This document shows, piece by piece, positions 35,726-44,862 of a stretch of 64,000 nt of DNA. The notes under the pieces were generated by a model that saw only the letters and a program-made list of their open reading frames with translations, made no database searches and was not told the DNA's origin. A program made the translations under genes and the position numbers. Position 1 is the stretch's first letter, and each line of letters opens with the position of its first letter. The stretch is from NCBI GenBank assembly GCA_016712595.1, contig JADJQT010000001.1, forward strand, positions 1,733,501 to 1,797,500, written 5' to 3'. The DNA comes from Rhodospirillales bacterium (lineage in GTDB: Bacteria > Pseudomonadota > Alphaproteobacteria > Rhodospirillales > Defluviicoccaceae).

Positions 35726-38024
35726 GAGCGCTTACCTCTCCCTGAATTAAGTTGGGTTCTTCTGTTTGCGTTTCTTCGGATTCCGTCGTTGCGATGATCG
35801 GCGTGATAGGCCTCATCGGCTTGAACACCAATGTTCCCAGCGGCGGAAGGTCAAGAACCAGAGAAAACGGACGACCGTGTGCTTCGCGATGTTCGGCCTC
35901 GACCTGTCCGGCGTTACCAACGCCGCTTCCCGCGTAGCATCCAGCGTCGGTGTTCAAGACCTCGGCATATGCTCCGCCTTCCGGCACGCCGAGTCGGTAG
36001 TCTTTGCGGACGACAGGGGTAAAGTTACAGACAATGACGAGCAGGTCCTCCTGGTTCTTCGCCAGGCGGACATAGGAAATGATGCTGTTATCGCTGTCGT
36101 GGCAGTCGATCCATTGGAAGCCTTCAGAGAAACAATCCGTCTGGTATAGCGACGGATTGGAGCAATACAATCGATTCAGATCGCGAACAAGTGTCTGCAC
36201 GCCATGCTGAAGGGGGTATTCAAGCAGATGCCAATCAAGACTCTTATTGTGATTCCACTCTTCCCCCTGGCCGAACTCGCAGCCCATAAACAACAGCTTC
36301 TTGCCCGACATCGTCCACATGAAGGCCAGATACGTGCGCAGATTGGCGAACTTCTGCCACGAGTCACCGGGCATCTTGCTCAGCAGCGAGCCTTTGCCGT
36401 GGACAACCTCATCGTGGGAAATCGGCAGAATGAAGTTTTCGGTAAACGCGTAAAGAAGGCCGAAGGTGAGCAGGTTGTGGTGGTAACGGCGATGGATGGG
36501 CTCCTTGCACATATAGCGAAGGGTGTCGTTCATCCACCCCATGTTCCATTTGTAGCCGAAGCCGAGTCCGCCGAGATACGTCGGCCGCGAAACCATCGGC
36601 CATGACGTCGATTCCTCGGCCACCGTCATCACCCCCTGGTGATGGCCATAGACGAGTTCGTTCATCCGCTTGATGAAGTCGATCGCCTCGAGGTTTTCGC
36701 GGCCGCCGAACATGTTGGGGATCCATTGCCCCTCTTTGCGGCTGTAGTCGAGATAGAGCATCGAAGCGACGGCATCGACGCGCAACCCGTCGACGTGGAA
36801 TTCCTCCATCCAATAAAGCGCGTTCGACAAAAGGAAGTTACTCACCTCACGCCGACCATAATTATAGATCAGCGTATCCCAATCCATGTGCTTGCCCTTG
36901 CGCGGATCGGAATGTTCGTAGAGATGAGTTCCGTCGAAGTAGACGAGACCATGGGGATCGGTGGGGAAGTGGCCGGCAACCCAGTCGACCAGCACACCCA
37001 ATCCTTCCTTGTGGCACGTATCGATGAAGTACTTAAGGTCGTTCGGGGTGCCGTAGCGGCTGCTCGGCGCGAAAAGCCCGACCGGCTGGTATCCCCAGGA
37101 CCCATCGAAGGGATATTCGTGCACCGGCATTAATTCGATATGGGTAAAGCCCAGGTCTTTGACGTACGGCACGAGGTCGTCGGCGAGTTCCCGGTAAGTG
37201 AGGTAGCGGTTGTCCTCTTCCGGCTTGCGTTTCCACGATCCGATGTGGACCTCGTAGATTGACACCGGCGCGTCGCGGTCGTTGTGGTGTGCGCGGCTGC
37301 GCATCCATTCGCTATCCTGCCAGTCATGCGCTAGCGGGTCGGGCACGACGGAACCGGTGCGCGGAGGCTTCTCCGCTTCGGCGGCGAACGGATCGGCCTT
37401 TTCGGCAAGGCGGTTCCCAAAGCGATCCTTGAGTTCGTACTTGTAGATGCTGCCGGGACCGACGCCGGGAATAAACAATTCCCACACACCGCATTCATAG
37501 CGGCAGCGCATCGGGTGGCGGCGGCCATCCCAACCGTTGAAGTCACCGACGACGCTGACCTTGAGAGCGTTCGGCGCCCACACCGCAAACGCGGTGCCAT
37601 CGACACCGTCGATTGTCTTGGTATGCGAGCCCAGTTTCTCGAAGACCCGAAGGTGCGTACCTTCGACCAAAAGGTGTAGGTCGAGTTCGCCCAGGACAGG
37701 CGGGAATCGATAGGGGTCCTCGATGTCGTAAGTGTCTTCACTGCCGTAGGGCAGGATCCGCAACCGGTATTTGAATGGTGTCTTTTGACCCTTGATCGGG
37801 CCGAGGAAAAATCCCTGCTCGCGGACCTGCGGCAGGTCGGCGACGACCTTGCCGGTGGCGTACTCGACGACACCCACCTTGCGAGCCTGCGGCAGGAATA
37901 CGCGGACGACAAGTTGCGGCGCCCCCGCGCTCTGCTCGACGTGCATGCCAAGGAACGAAAACGGATCGTTGTGATCGGCATAGAGGATGCGGTCGATTTC
38001 GGCTTCCGTCTTTTCTTTCGTCAT
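35694..38024 (-). CDS. glgB: 1,4-alpha-glucan branching enzyme GlgB
   Basis: 776 residues. N-terminal GlgB domain (DPFSFLGMH), CBM48 (about 130-220, FAVWAPNALKVSVVGDFNGW), GH13 barrel with YLPVHEYPF-like ELMPVHEYPFDGSWGYQ, nucleophile Asp in DGLRVDAVASMLY, acid Glu in TVAEESTSWP and SHDEVVHGKGSLL. It introduces alpha-1,6 branches into glycogen. The last ~35 residues, rich in Thr and Glu, extend beyond the usual end and overlap glgX. It is first gene of glgB-glgX-malQ; glgA, glgC and glgP are not in the window. Confidence 0.96.
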   Translation of the reverse strand: MTKEKTEAEIDRILYADHNDPFSFLGMHVEQSAGAPQLVVRVFLPQARKVGVVEYATGKVVADLPQVREQGFFLGPIKGQKTPFKYRLRILPYGSEDTYDIEDPYRFPPVLGELDLHLLVEGTHLRVFEKLGSHTKTIDGVDGTAFAVWAPNALKVSVVGDFNGWDGRRHPMRCRYECGVWELFIPGVGPGSIYKYELKDRFGNRLAEKADPFAAEAEKPPRTGSVVPDPLAHDWQDSEWMRSRAHHNDRDAPVSIYEVHIGSWKRKPEEDNRYLTYRELADDLVPYVKDLGFTHIELMPVHEYPFDGSWGYQPVGLFAPSSRYGTPNDLKYFIDTCHKEGLGVLVDWVAGHFPTDPHGLVYFDGTHLYEHSDPRKGKHMDWDTLIYNYGRREVSNFLLSNALYWMEEFHVDGLRVDAVASMLYLDYSRKEGQWIPNMFGGRENLEAIDFIKRMNELVYGHHQGVMTVAEESTSWPMVSRPTYLGGLGFGYKWNMGWMNDTLRYMCKEPIHRRYHHNLLTFGLLYAFTENFILPISHDEVVHGKGSLLSKMPGDSWQKFANLRTYLAFMWTMSGKKLLFMGCEFGQGEEWNHNKSLDWHLLEYPLQHGVQTLVRDLNRLYCSNPSLYQTDCFSEGFQWIDCHDSDNSIISYVRLAKNQEDLLVIVCNFTPVVRKDYRLGVPEGGAYAEVLNTDAGCYAGSGVGNAGQVEAEHREAHGRPFSLVLDLPPLGTLVFKPMRPITPIIATTESEETQTEEPNLIQGEVSAHDDTATDSTR

Positions 38025-38204
38025 GGTCTGACCCGTCCCGTGGCATTTGCCATGTTGGTTATGTCGATCGGCTGTTCAGTGGCCTGAACCGCACGCGCCG
38101 GCCCGACTTGAACCCCCTCAACGGAGAAGCCCGACGAAACCTGGCCGCGAAAACCACGGAGCCATCGTCGAGCAGAAGACTTCTCGCACGTTGCGAGGGC
38201 GCAC

Positions 38205-38777
38205 TCACCCTTTCTTTTTGGCCGGCGCCTTTTTCGTTTCTGTACTCGCCTTTTTCGGCGCGGTTTTTTTCGCGCCCGTGGAGACAGCGGCCTTGTCCGC
38301 GGCCGCTTTGGGCGCTGCCGCCGGTTTTGGAGCGGTCGCTGATTTCGTCGACGCAGCCGCGGGTTTCTTGGCGGCTGTTTGCTGTTCCGCCGCTTTCTTG
38401 GCTGCGGCGTCTTCGGCCTTCCGTGCGGCTTCGGCTGCAGCCTCCGCCTTTCGCGCGGCTTCGGCCGCGTCGTCTTCGGCCTTCTGCTTCGCTGCCGCGG
38501 CTGCTTCCGCCTCGCGTCGGGCGGCAGCCTCTTCGTCAGCCTGCTTTTTGGCTGCGGCTTCGGCCTCGGCCTTCTGCGCGGCTGCCGCGGCTTCCTTGTC
38601 GGCCCGGCGCTTCGCCTCAGCCTCTTCGGCGGCTCGAGCGGCATGCTCGGCAGCCTCTCGGGCGAGCTCCTCCTCGGCCATTTGCCAATGGGCTTCCTGA
38701 CGCCCCTCAGGCCTGCCCTCGCGCTCCCATATCTCGCGGGCGCGTTGTTCGGTGGAGCTTTGGGTGTCGTTCGACAT
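38205..38777 (-). CDS. DUF2934 domain-containing protein with long Ala/Glu/Lys helix and PAKK tail
   Basis: 190 residues. Residues 8-32 are a DUF2934 module (QRAREIWEREGRPEGRQEAH), followed by a long Ala/Glu/Lys/Arg helix (about 40-125, repeated EAAAAA and KAE units, TolA-like) and an Ala/Pro/Lys-rich tail ending KKAPAKKKG. ATG 38777 has GGGGGA upstream. It is located between glgB and a small membrane-protein gene on the same strand. Function is unknown; the basic tail could bind DNA or polyphosphate. Confidence 0.75.
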   Translation of the reverse strand: MSNDTQSSTEQRAREIWEREGRPEGRQEAHWQMAEEELAREAAEHAARAAEEAEAKRRADKEAAAAAQKAEAEAAAKKQADEEAAARREAEAAAAAKQKAEDDAAEAARKAEAAAEAARKAEDAAAKKAAEQQTAAKKPAAASTKSATAPKPAAAPKAAADKAAVSTGAKKTAPKKASTETKKAPAKKKG

Positions 38778-39065
38778 TTGGTGCTTCCCCCAGAGGTATG
38801 GACGCAAAAGCGAGTTTACTCGAAACCGGCAGCGATGCCAGCGCTACGGTTTGATCGGTGGGTTGATCTGCGACGCCCGGATCTCGCGTCCACGGTGATG
38901 CCGATGCTGGGCGGGGATGCTTATCCCAAGTTCATAAGTCCTCTATCCGCGACACTCCACCGGGACGAACCGATCACCTGACTTCCTGCGTTGGGCGCGG
39001 TTACCCGCGACATCGAATGGTCCGGCGCTCACCGGTTTTCTGCCGCCCTCACCCGTTCGCAATCG

Positions 39066-39254
39066 TCAGTTTACCCGTACCGTGTCGAGCGAGCCAAGCA
39101 CACCGAACCCCTGGAGCAGCCAGAGCACCACGGCGATGACGACGACGACGTTGAGAATGGATTTAATCTTGCCGTCCATCGGCACGTACGTATTGATCAG
39201 CCAGAGGACGACTCCAACAACGATCAGAACGACCACGACACTTATGAGCGACAT
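39066..39254 (-). CDS. Thivi_2564-family small membrane protein
   Basis: 62 residues with two hydrophobic helices: SLISVVVVLIVVGVVLWLI, a conserved NTYVPMDGKIKSILN loop, then VVVVIAVVLWLLQGFGVL. This pattern is the Thivi_2564 family of unknown function. ACAGGG stands eight bases before the ATG. It is flanked by about 280 bases without genes on each side; CGGAGG-TTA-CCTCCG at about 39403-39417 is a small inverted repeat in the gap toward the GH57 gene. Confidence 0.8.
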   Translation of the reverse strand: MSLISVVVVLIVVGVVLWLINTYVPMDGKIKSILNVVVVIAVVLWLLQGFGVLGSLDTVRVN

Positions 39255-39533
39255 GAGAATACCCTGTCCGAGTTATGAGCCAACGTTTTGACGAAAGCTG
39301 CGGCCGATTGCCGCAGCAACATCCAGCGCGGTCCGATCGACGCTCGGCCGACCGGCATCGAACTGGCGCGGTTGCCGCGGGCCGCATTCCAAGGTCCCGG
39401 CCACGGAGGTTACCTCCGGACCGGGGCAGCGGAACGAATTTGAAAACGCCTGCTCTGACAGAAGGTTCCAGTGGGGACGCCGGCGGGAGACAGTGCCATG
39501 TGTTTCACTCCCGCAAACGGTTTTGCAAACGGA

Positions 39534-41006
39534 TCAGTCGTAGTCGTTACCGATAATTTCGTCTGCACGCCGGCAGATTTCCTTGCCGTAGCCGACCCAG
39601 ACCCCCTGACCCCAATAACGGTAGCAGCTTGTTTCCGCAGACATCAGGTGAAACAGCGCGTTACGGAAGCGCGGCTCGTCCGTCTTCAGGCCCTTGCGGG
39701 TAAGCACCTTTTCGTTGAAGTGAGCGCTCATCTGCTCCATTGGGCCGAGCAAGCTGTCATACCCGTGCACCCAGGAGATGTTGTTTGTCCAGCTTCCGCC
39801 TTCCATGTGAAAGCGGTGGTCTTCCTTCTTACAGTCTTCGATCGCGGCGGCCAGCTTTTCCGTGCCGGCACCGGGTTTGATCTTGTCCCAGATCTTCTTT
39901 TGGTGGATGGGCTGGATAACCGGCAGGTCCTTTTCGCTGATGCCGAGGGCGAAGAGGTATTCGAGGTATTCGGTGCCGTTCATCATCGGTGTATCGGATC
40001 CCGAGGATTCTCGTACGGCGTCGAAGAACTTGCCCGGGAACTCGTTCATCATCACCCCGCCGTTCTCGCCGTCGGCGATCTGGGTTACCAGCGGCGGCAC
40101 GCTCTTACCCGCCAGTTCCCAGCGCGACAGACTTTTCGCTTCGTAGAACGGTTGCATCTGGGCGACGAGCTTCGTGTCCGAGCCCTGGGTCTTGATCAGC
40201 GTAATGATCTCGGCGGTCTCCCCTTCGGAATTCGTGCACCGAAGCAGGTGGGGGAGGTGTTTCTGCTCGGGCCCATGACCGGTCGCCGGCTGCTCGACCG
40301 TGTGCTCCTGGACGAGAACCCAGGTGTAGCCGCAGTCACGCAGCGTCTTGACGAACTCGTAGGCGACGTCCGGATGGTTCGGCAACGCCATCTCCGAGGG
40401 CGAGAAGCCGCGCACGCGCTGTAGGGCCTCCATCCCGAAGATACCGGCGAAATGCTGTTGCCATGCCTTGACGTGCAGTTTGTAGTCCTGCACGGGGGTT
40501 GATGGCGCAACCGCATGGCCCCACGGGCAACCAAGCCATTCGACACCACGGCGAAAGGCGGGATTGCATGTCGCGTTCTTCAGTGCGTCGATGACGTCGT
40601 GCAGACCCATCTGGCGCATCCCGTGGAACAGTGTGCCGGAGTATTCCAGCATCACCCGCGGCTCCTTGCCTTCGCTGATCAACTGCGGGACGAACTCGCC
40701 GATCCGCTTGTAGCACCAGACGAATACCGGGGCATTGTGGTTGTCGCCAATCCCCTGGTTATCCATCATGTATTTGAGATTACTGATAATCTCAGCCGTC
40801 CTCAGATCACCGCCGCCTGCGGGAATCAAGGGCTGGTGTTGATGCAGGGCGATCGCGCACGCCGCTTTAATCCGACCGAAATCGATCTTGTTCTCGGGGC
40901 GGAACACTTCGGTCCCGGCGGCCGCGGCGATGGCCTTGTCCAGGTCCTGTTCGTACCCTGCAATTGTTGGAAGTCCGTCGGCATATTCCGGAAGCGTCGT
41001 GGTCAT
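39534..41006 (-). CDS. glycoside hydrolase family 57 protein
   Basis: 490 residues. GH57 motifs visible in order: HQHQPLIP (motif 1), MLEYSGTL, WLGCPWGHA, the putative nucleophile Glu in GFSPSEMALP and the acid/base Asp in IADGENGGVMMNEFP. GH57 enzymes act on alpha-glucans (alpha-amylase, pullulanase, branching activity), which suits the adjacent glycogen genes, but exact specificity cannot be read. ATG 41006 begins MTTTLPEYADGLPTIAGYEQ. An open frame continues to 41276 with ATG at 41102 as an alternative, but the added residues look unlike the family. Confidence 0.85.
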   Translation of the reverse strand: MTTTLPEYADGLPTIAGYEQDLDKAIAAAAGTEVFRPENKIDFGRIKAACAIALHQHQPLIPAGGGDLRTAEIISNLKYMMDNQGIGDNHNAPVFVWCYKRIGEFVPQLISEGKEPRVMLEYSGTLFHGMRQMGLHDVIDALKNATCNPAFRRGVEWLGCPWGHAVAPSTPVQDYKLHVKAWQQHFAGIFGMEALQRVRGFSPSEMALPNHPDVAYEFVKTLRDCGYTWVLVQEHTVEQPATGHGPEQKHLPHLLRCTNSEGETAEIITLIKTQGSDTKLVAQMQPFYEAKSLSRWELAGKSVPPLVTQIADGENGGVMMNEFPGKFFDAVRESSGSDTPMMNGTEYLEYLFALGISEKDLPVIQPIHQKKIWDKIKPGAGTEKLAAAIEDCKKEDHRFHMEGGSWTNNISWVHGYDSLLGPMEQMSAHFNEKVLTRKGLKTDEPRFRNALFHLMSAETSCYRYWGQGVWVGYGKEICRRADEIIGNDYD

Positions 41007-41402
41007 CGCGAACGAGTCCCCATCAGTAAGAGCGTTTGTTGGATGTGAGAAAATGCGGTCGTCCTCGTCTTCCGGCGCCGTCGAGCGTACCCGCGAGGTT
41101 GCCATTAAATCGCATTGATTGAAGCAAGCCTGCTCGGACGGCGCAAGCCGATAAAGCAACGGGTGAGCCTCGCGGGGGGCGACAGCAAACAATCCCGCGG
41201 CACGATGATGCGCGGCCGGGAAGACCTTGCTTCGAAATATGGCCTCTGCCATACCTGACCAGTGTCGGCTGCTCACGCGATACGGCGGATTGCCTCCTCA
41301 TGCGAGGCCTCCGATCGGCCCTCCTCCCGGACATGCAACGGTCGTTCACGCCGCAACAGCGCATTGCTGTCGCGGACTCTCAACTATCAGGACTATCTCT
41401 AA
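41007..41402. other. divergent region between the GH57 gene and the cold-shock gene
   Basis: About 395 bases. It must hold promoters for both genes and probably a 5' leader of the cold-shock gene. No gene, strong palindrome or textbook promoter was recognised. The 5' part is in frame with the GH57 gene, so that gene could be longer. Confidence 0.4.
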
Positions 41403-41606
41403 ATGCAGACAGGTACCGTAAAATTTTTCAACACCACGCGAGGCTTTGGTTTTATCTCGCCGGACGACGGCTCAAAAGATGTCTTCGTTCATGTCACTGC
41501 GGTCGAACGCTCCGGCCTCGGATACCTTTCCGAAGGCCAGCGCGTTCGCTTCGAAGTGCAGCGTGATCCGCGTGGCCCCAAGGCGGTCAATCTGCAGGCC
41601 GCCTGA
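41403..41606 (+). CDS. CspA-family cold-shock protein
   Basis: 67 residues, one cold-shock (OB-fold) domain. RNP1 is GFGFISP and RNP2 is VFVHVTAV. The typical start GTVKFFNTTRG and a C-terminal EVQRDPRGPKAVNLQ are present. It binds single-stranded RNA/DNA as a chaperone. It is monocistronic, with convergent RND genes about 100 bases downstream. Several csp genes usually exist per genome, so no specific symbol is given. Confidence 0.95.
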   Translation: MQTGTVKFFNTTRGFGFISPDDGSKDVFVHVTAVERSGLGYLSEGQRVRFEVQRDPRGPKAVNLQAA

Positions 41607-41709
41607 AGACAGTCGGTCGCGGTGGGGGCGCCTTGCGGACGACCCCGCCGTGCTCGCCTCTGCTGCGGACCGCCGAGCCGACGTCTTCTCTACCCCCTTC
41701 TGATCAGCG

Positions 41710-44700
41710 TCAGCCGTGGGAGGGACCCTGGGTGTGGTCGCTCGAGGTCCGGCTCGCTCTTCGCGTCCAGCGTTCCACCGCGCCCTGAATTCCCACGTAG
41801 AATGCCGGCACGAGGAGCGTGCCGACCGATGTCGCCGCCAGAAGTCCTGCGAACACCGTTGTTCCAAGTGACTGGCGACTGGCAGCGCCGGCGCCGCTGG
41901 CAAACAACAGCGGAATAACGCCAAGGATGAATGAAAAGGCGGTCATCATGATCGCCCGAAAACGAAGCGTCGCTGCGGTTACCGCGGCTTCGCGCAAGGA
42001 TCCGCCCTTGGCATGGGTGGTTCGCGCGAATTCGACGATGAGAATCGCGTTCTTCGCCGCGAGACCGATCAGCAGCACCATGCCGATTTGAGCATAAATG
42101 TCGTTATTAATGTGGGCGATGAGCAGGCCGGCGACGGCACCCGCAGCCGCAAGTGGCACGCATAGCATCACCGACAGCGGTATCGACCAGCTCTCATACT
42201 GCGCGACAAGAAAAAGATAGGCGAAAACAATCGCGAGGGCGAACAACACGGGCGCCTTCTGGCCGGCGCGAATCTCCTGAAACGTTACGCCAGACCATTC
42301 GTAGGTCATCCCTGGCGGCAGGACTTCCGCCGCCAGGCGCTCCATGGCCGCAACTGCATCACCCGAACTGTAGCCGGGCGCAGGTTCGCCGTTTACCTGC
42401 GCCGCGCTGACGAGGTTGTAGCGGCGAACGTTTTCCGGCCCCAAGATGGACGAAAGCGCGACGAGCGTACGCAACGGGACCATCTCGTTGCGCTCATTTC
42501 GGACGTAGAGCTGCAAGATATCGTCCGGATCACCGCGAAACTGCGTATCCGCTTGGAGAAGAACCCGGTATGTCCTCCCGAACATATTAAAATCGTTGAC
42601 ATAAAACGAGCCAAGCTGGGTCTGGAGCGTGGAAAATATCTCATCCAGCGGAACACCTTGTTTCTTCGCCTTTTCGCGATCGACGTCGATCCAGATTTGC
42701 GGGACGTCCGCCTGAAACGTACTGAAGACGTTGCGCAGCTCGGGCGTCTGGTTGGCGCGGAACAGCAGCGCGCGCAGCGCCGCCGCCAGTTCCTGAGGAT
42801 TGTCGCCACGCGGGTCCTGAAGCTGAAAGTCAAAGCCGCCAGTGCTACCGAGGCCCCGGATCGAGGGCGGGTTGAAGGCGATGACGGTTGCTTCAGGAAT
42901 GCCCCAGAGCCGGCCACGGGTCCGTGCGACAATATTCTCGGCCTTGAGCGCTGTGGTATCGCGCTCGAACCACGGATCGAGGACGGCGAACAGCACGCCA
43001 CTGTTGGCAGCGGTGGTCCCTGTCAGGAAACTGAAACCGCCGACGGCGACGACACTGTGGATGCCGGGCGTCTTCTGGAGGATGTCGCCGACCTCCGCCA
43101 TCACGGCGGAGGTGCGCTGGAGCGATGCTGCCGCGGGAAGCTGGAGATTGACGAAGAAATAGCCCTGGTCTTCGACCGGCAGAAAGGCTTGCGGGAGGCG
43201 CACGAAACCCAAGACCGTCGTGCCGATGAGACAGACGAAGACGAGCACGACGATGCCGACGCGCGCAACGAGAGCGCGAACGGCGCGTGTATAGCGCGAT
43301 AGAACGGCGTCGAAGCCGCGGTTGAAGGTGCGAAAGAACCAACCGTGCGCCGTCTCATGCGGGCGCAGCACTGCGGCGCAAAGGGCCGGGCTCAGCGTCA
43401 AGGCATTGACCGTTGAAATCAGCACGGCGACGGCGATGGTCAGCGCGAACTGCTGGTAGAGCTTGCCGGTGATGCCCGGGATGAATCCCACTGGCACGAA
43501 CACCGCCAGCAACACGAGCGACGTTGCGATAATCGGGCTGGTTACTTCGCGCATCGCCTGCACGGCGGCGTCGCGGGGTGAAAGGCCGAGGGTGAGCTTC
43601 CGCTGAACATTCTCGACAACGATGATCGCGTCGTCGACGACGATACCGATCGACAAAACGAGGGCCAGCAGGGTGATCACGTTGATGCTGAAGCCAACCG
43701 CCTGCATGGCCGCGAACGTGCCGATCAGGGAGACAGGGATGGCGATCGACGGGATCACCGTCATACGCCAGTCCTGTAGGAAAACGAAGACGACGAGCAC
43801 GACGAGAAGCAGCGCCTCCGCCAGCGTCTTTGCCACCTCCTTGATGGATTCGTCGACGAAGCGGGTCGTATCATAAAGGATGCTGGCCTTGAGGTCGGGC
43901 GGGAAGCGTGCCGAAAGTCGGTCCACTTCCTTTTGGACGCTCGTCGCTACCGCCAGCGCGTTCGATCCGGGGAGCTGGTAGATGCCGATGTTCGCCGAGG
44001 GTTTGCCGTTGAGCAGACCGAACGAGGCGTAGCTACGCGCCCCGAGTTCGACGCGTGCGATGTCCTTAATCTTGACGCTGGAGCCGTCGGATCGTGCTCT
44101 TACAATGATGTCGCGAAAGGCATCAATGTCGACGAGGCGGCCCAGCGTGCGAATCGTATACTGAAATTGCTGATCCGGATCGCTCGGCGCGCCGCCGATC
44201 TGCCCGGGGGCGACCTGAACGTTCTGCTCGCGAACGGCGTTCACGACATCGCTGGTGGTGATACCGAGGCTCGCCATGCGGGCGACGTCAAGCCACATGC
44301 GCATGCTGTAGTCGCGTGCCCCGAAGATCGTTACCTGACCGACGCCGGGAACACGGGCAAGCGCATCGACGAGATTGATCGAGGCGAAGTTGCTGAGGTA
44401 AAGGCTGTCATGTGTTTCATTGGGTGATGTCAGGTTGATGACGAGGAGCAGATTGGTCGACTGCTTTCGCACCGAAAGGCCCTGCCGAACCACCTCCTGC
44501 GGCAACTGAGGTTGGGCCAGCGCAACCCGGTTCTGGACATTCACCTGGGCGATGTCCGGGTCAGTGCCGACTTCGAAGGTTACCTGCACTGTCAGGCTGC
44601 CGTCGTTGCCGCTCGTCGAAGCGATATAAATCATTCCTTCGACGCCGTTGATCTGCTGTTCGAGCGGTTCCGCCACGGTCGATTCAACGACGAGGGCGCT

Positions 44701-44859
44701 GGCGCCGGGATAGCTGGCGGTAACCTGAACGACCGGCGGCGTGATGTCGGGGTATTGATCAACCGGAAGGGTGGTTAGGGCGATCAACCCGGCCAGGGTG
44801 ATAACGATGGATAGAACGAAAGCAAATTTTGGCCGGTCGATGAAAAACGCGCTGAGCAT
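41710..44859 (-). CDS. RND multidrug efflux permease (AcrB/MexB, HAE1 family)
   Basis: 1049 residues, standard HAE1 length. Starts MLSAFFIDRPKFAFVLSIVI, with 12 membrane helices in two halves and large periplasmic loops. Proton-relay aspartates are in GIVVDDAIIVVENVQR. N-terminal block TLPVDQYPDITPP and second-half block LLIGLAAKNAILIVEFA are intact. It is a proton-driven trimeric pump for amphiphilic compounds. It lies three bases after the adaptor gene (permease start 44859, adaptor stop 44863), without an outer-membrane gene. TolC at 24 kb is a candidate channel. Confidence 0.95.
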   Translation of the reverse strand: MLSAFFIDRPKFAFVLSIVITLAGLIALTTLPVDQYPDITPPVVQVTASYPGASALVVESTVAEPLEQQINGVEGMIYIASTSGNDGSLTVQVTFEVGTDPDIAQVNVQNRVALAQPQLPQEVVRQGLSVRKQSTNLLLVINLTSPNETHDSLYLSNFASINLVDALARVPGVGQVTIFGARDYSMRMWLDVARMASLGITTSDVVNAVREQNVQVAPGQIGGAPSDPDQQFQYTIRTLGRLVDIDAFRDIIVRARSDGSSVKIKDIARVELGARSYASFGLLNGKPSANIGIYQLPGSNALAVATSVQKEVDRLSARFPPDLKASILYDTTRFVDESIKEVAKTLAEALLLVVLVVFVFLQDWRMTVIPSIAIPVSLIGTFAAMQAVGFSINVITLLALVLSIGIVVDDAIIVVENVQRKLTLGLSPRDAAVQAMREVTSPIIATSLVLLAVFVPVGFIPGITGKLYQQFALTIAVAVLISTVNALTLSPALCAAVLRPHETAHGWFFRTFNRGFDAVLSRYTRAVRALVARVGIVVLVFVCLIGTTVLGFVRLPQAFLPVEDQGYFFVNLQLPAAASLQRTSAVMAEVGDILQKTPGIHSVVAVGGFSFLTGTTAANSGVLFAVLDPWFERDTTALKAENIVARTRGRLWGIPEATVIAFNPPSIRGLGSTGGFDFQLQDPRGDNPQELAAALRALLFRANQTPELRNVFSTFQADVPQIWIDVDREKAKKQGVPLDEIFSTLQTQLGSFYVNDFNMFGRTYRVLLQADTQFRGDPDDILQLYVRNERNEMVPLRTLVALSSILGPENVRRYNLVSAAQVNGEPAPGYSSGDAVAAMERLAAEVLPPGMTYEWSGVTFQEIRAGQKAPVLFALAIVFAYLFLVAQYESWSIPLSVMLCVPLAAAGAVAGLLIAHINNDIYAQIGMVLLIGLAAKNAILIVEFARTTHAKGGSLREAAVTAATLRFRAIMMTAFSFILGVIPLLFASGAGAASRQSLGTTVFAGLLAATSVGTLLVPAFYVGIQGAVERWTRRASRTSSDHTQGPSHG

Positions 44860-44862
44860 CCC

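Noticed and set aside
38205..38777. repetitive A/E/K coding sequence considered as a DNA repeat array
   Set aside because: The repetition follows codons of one protein (TolA-like helix) and has no constant DNA unit.
41007..41276. 90-residue N-terminal extension of the GH57 protein
   Set aside because: Residues are unlike the family; ATG 41006 with upstream GGGGAC gives the normal domain start.
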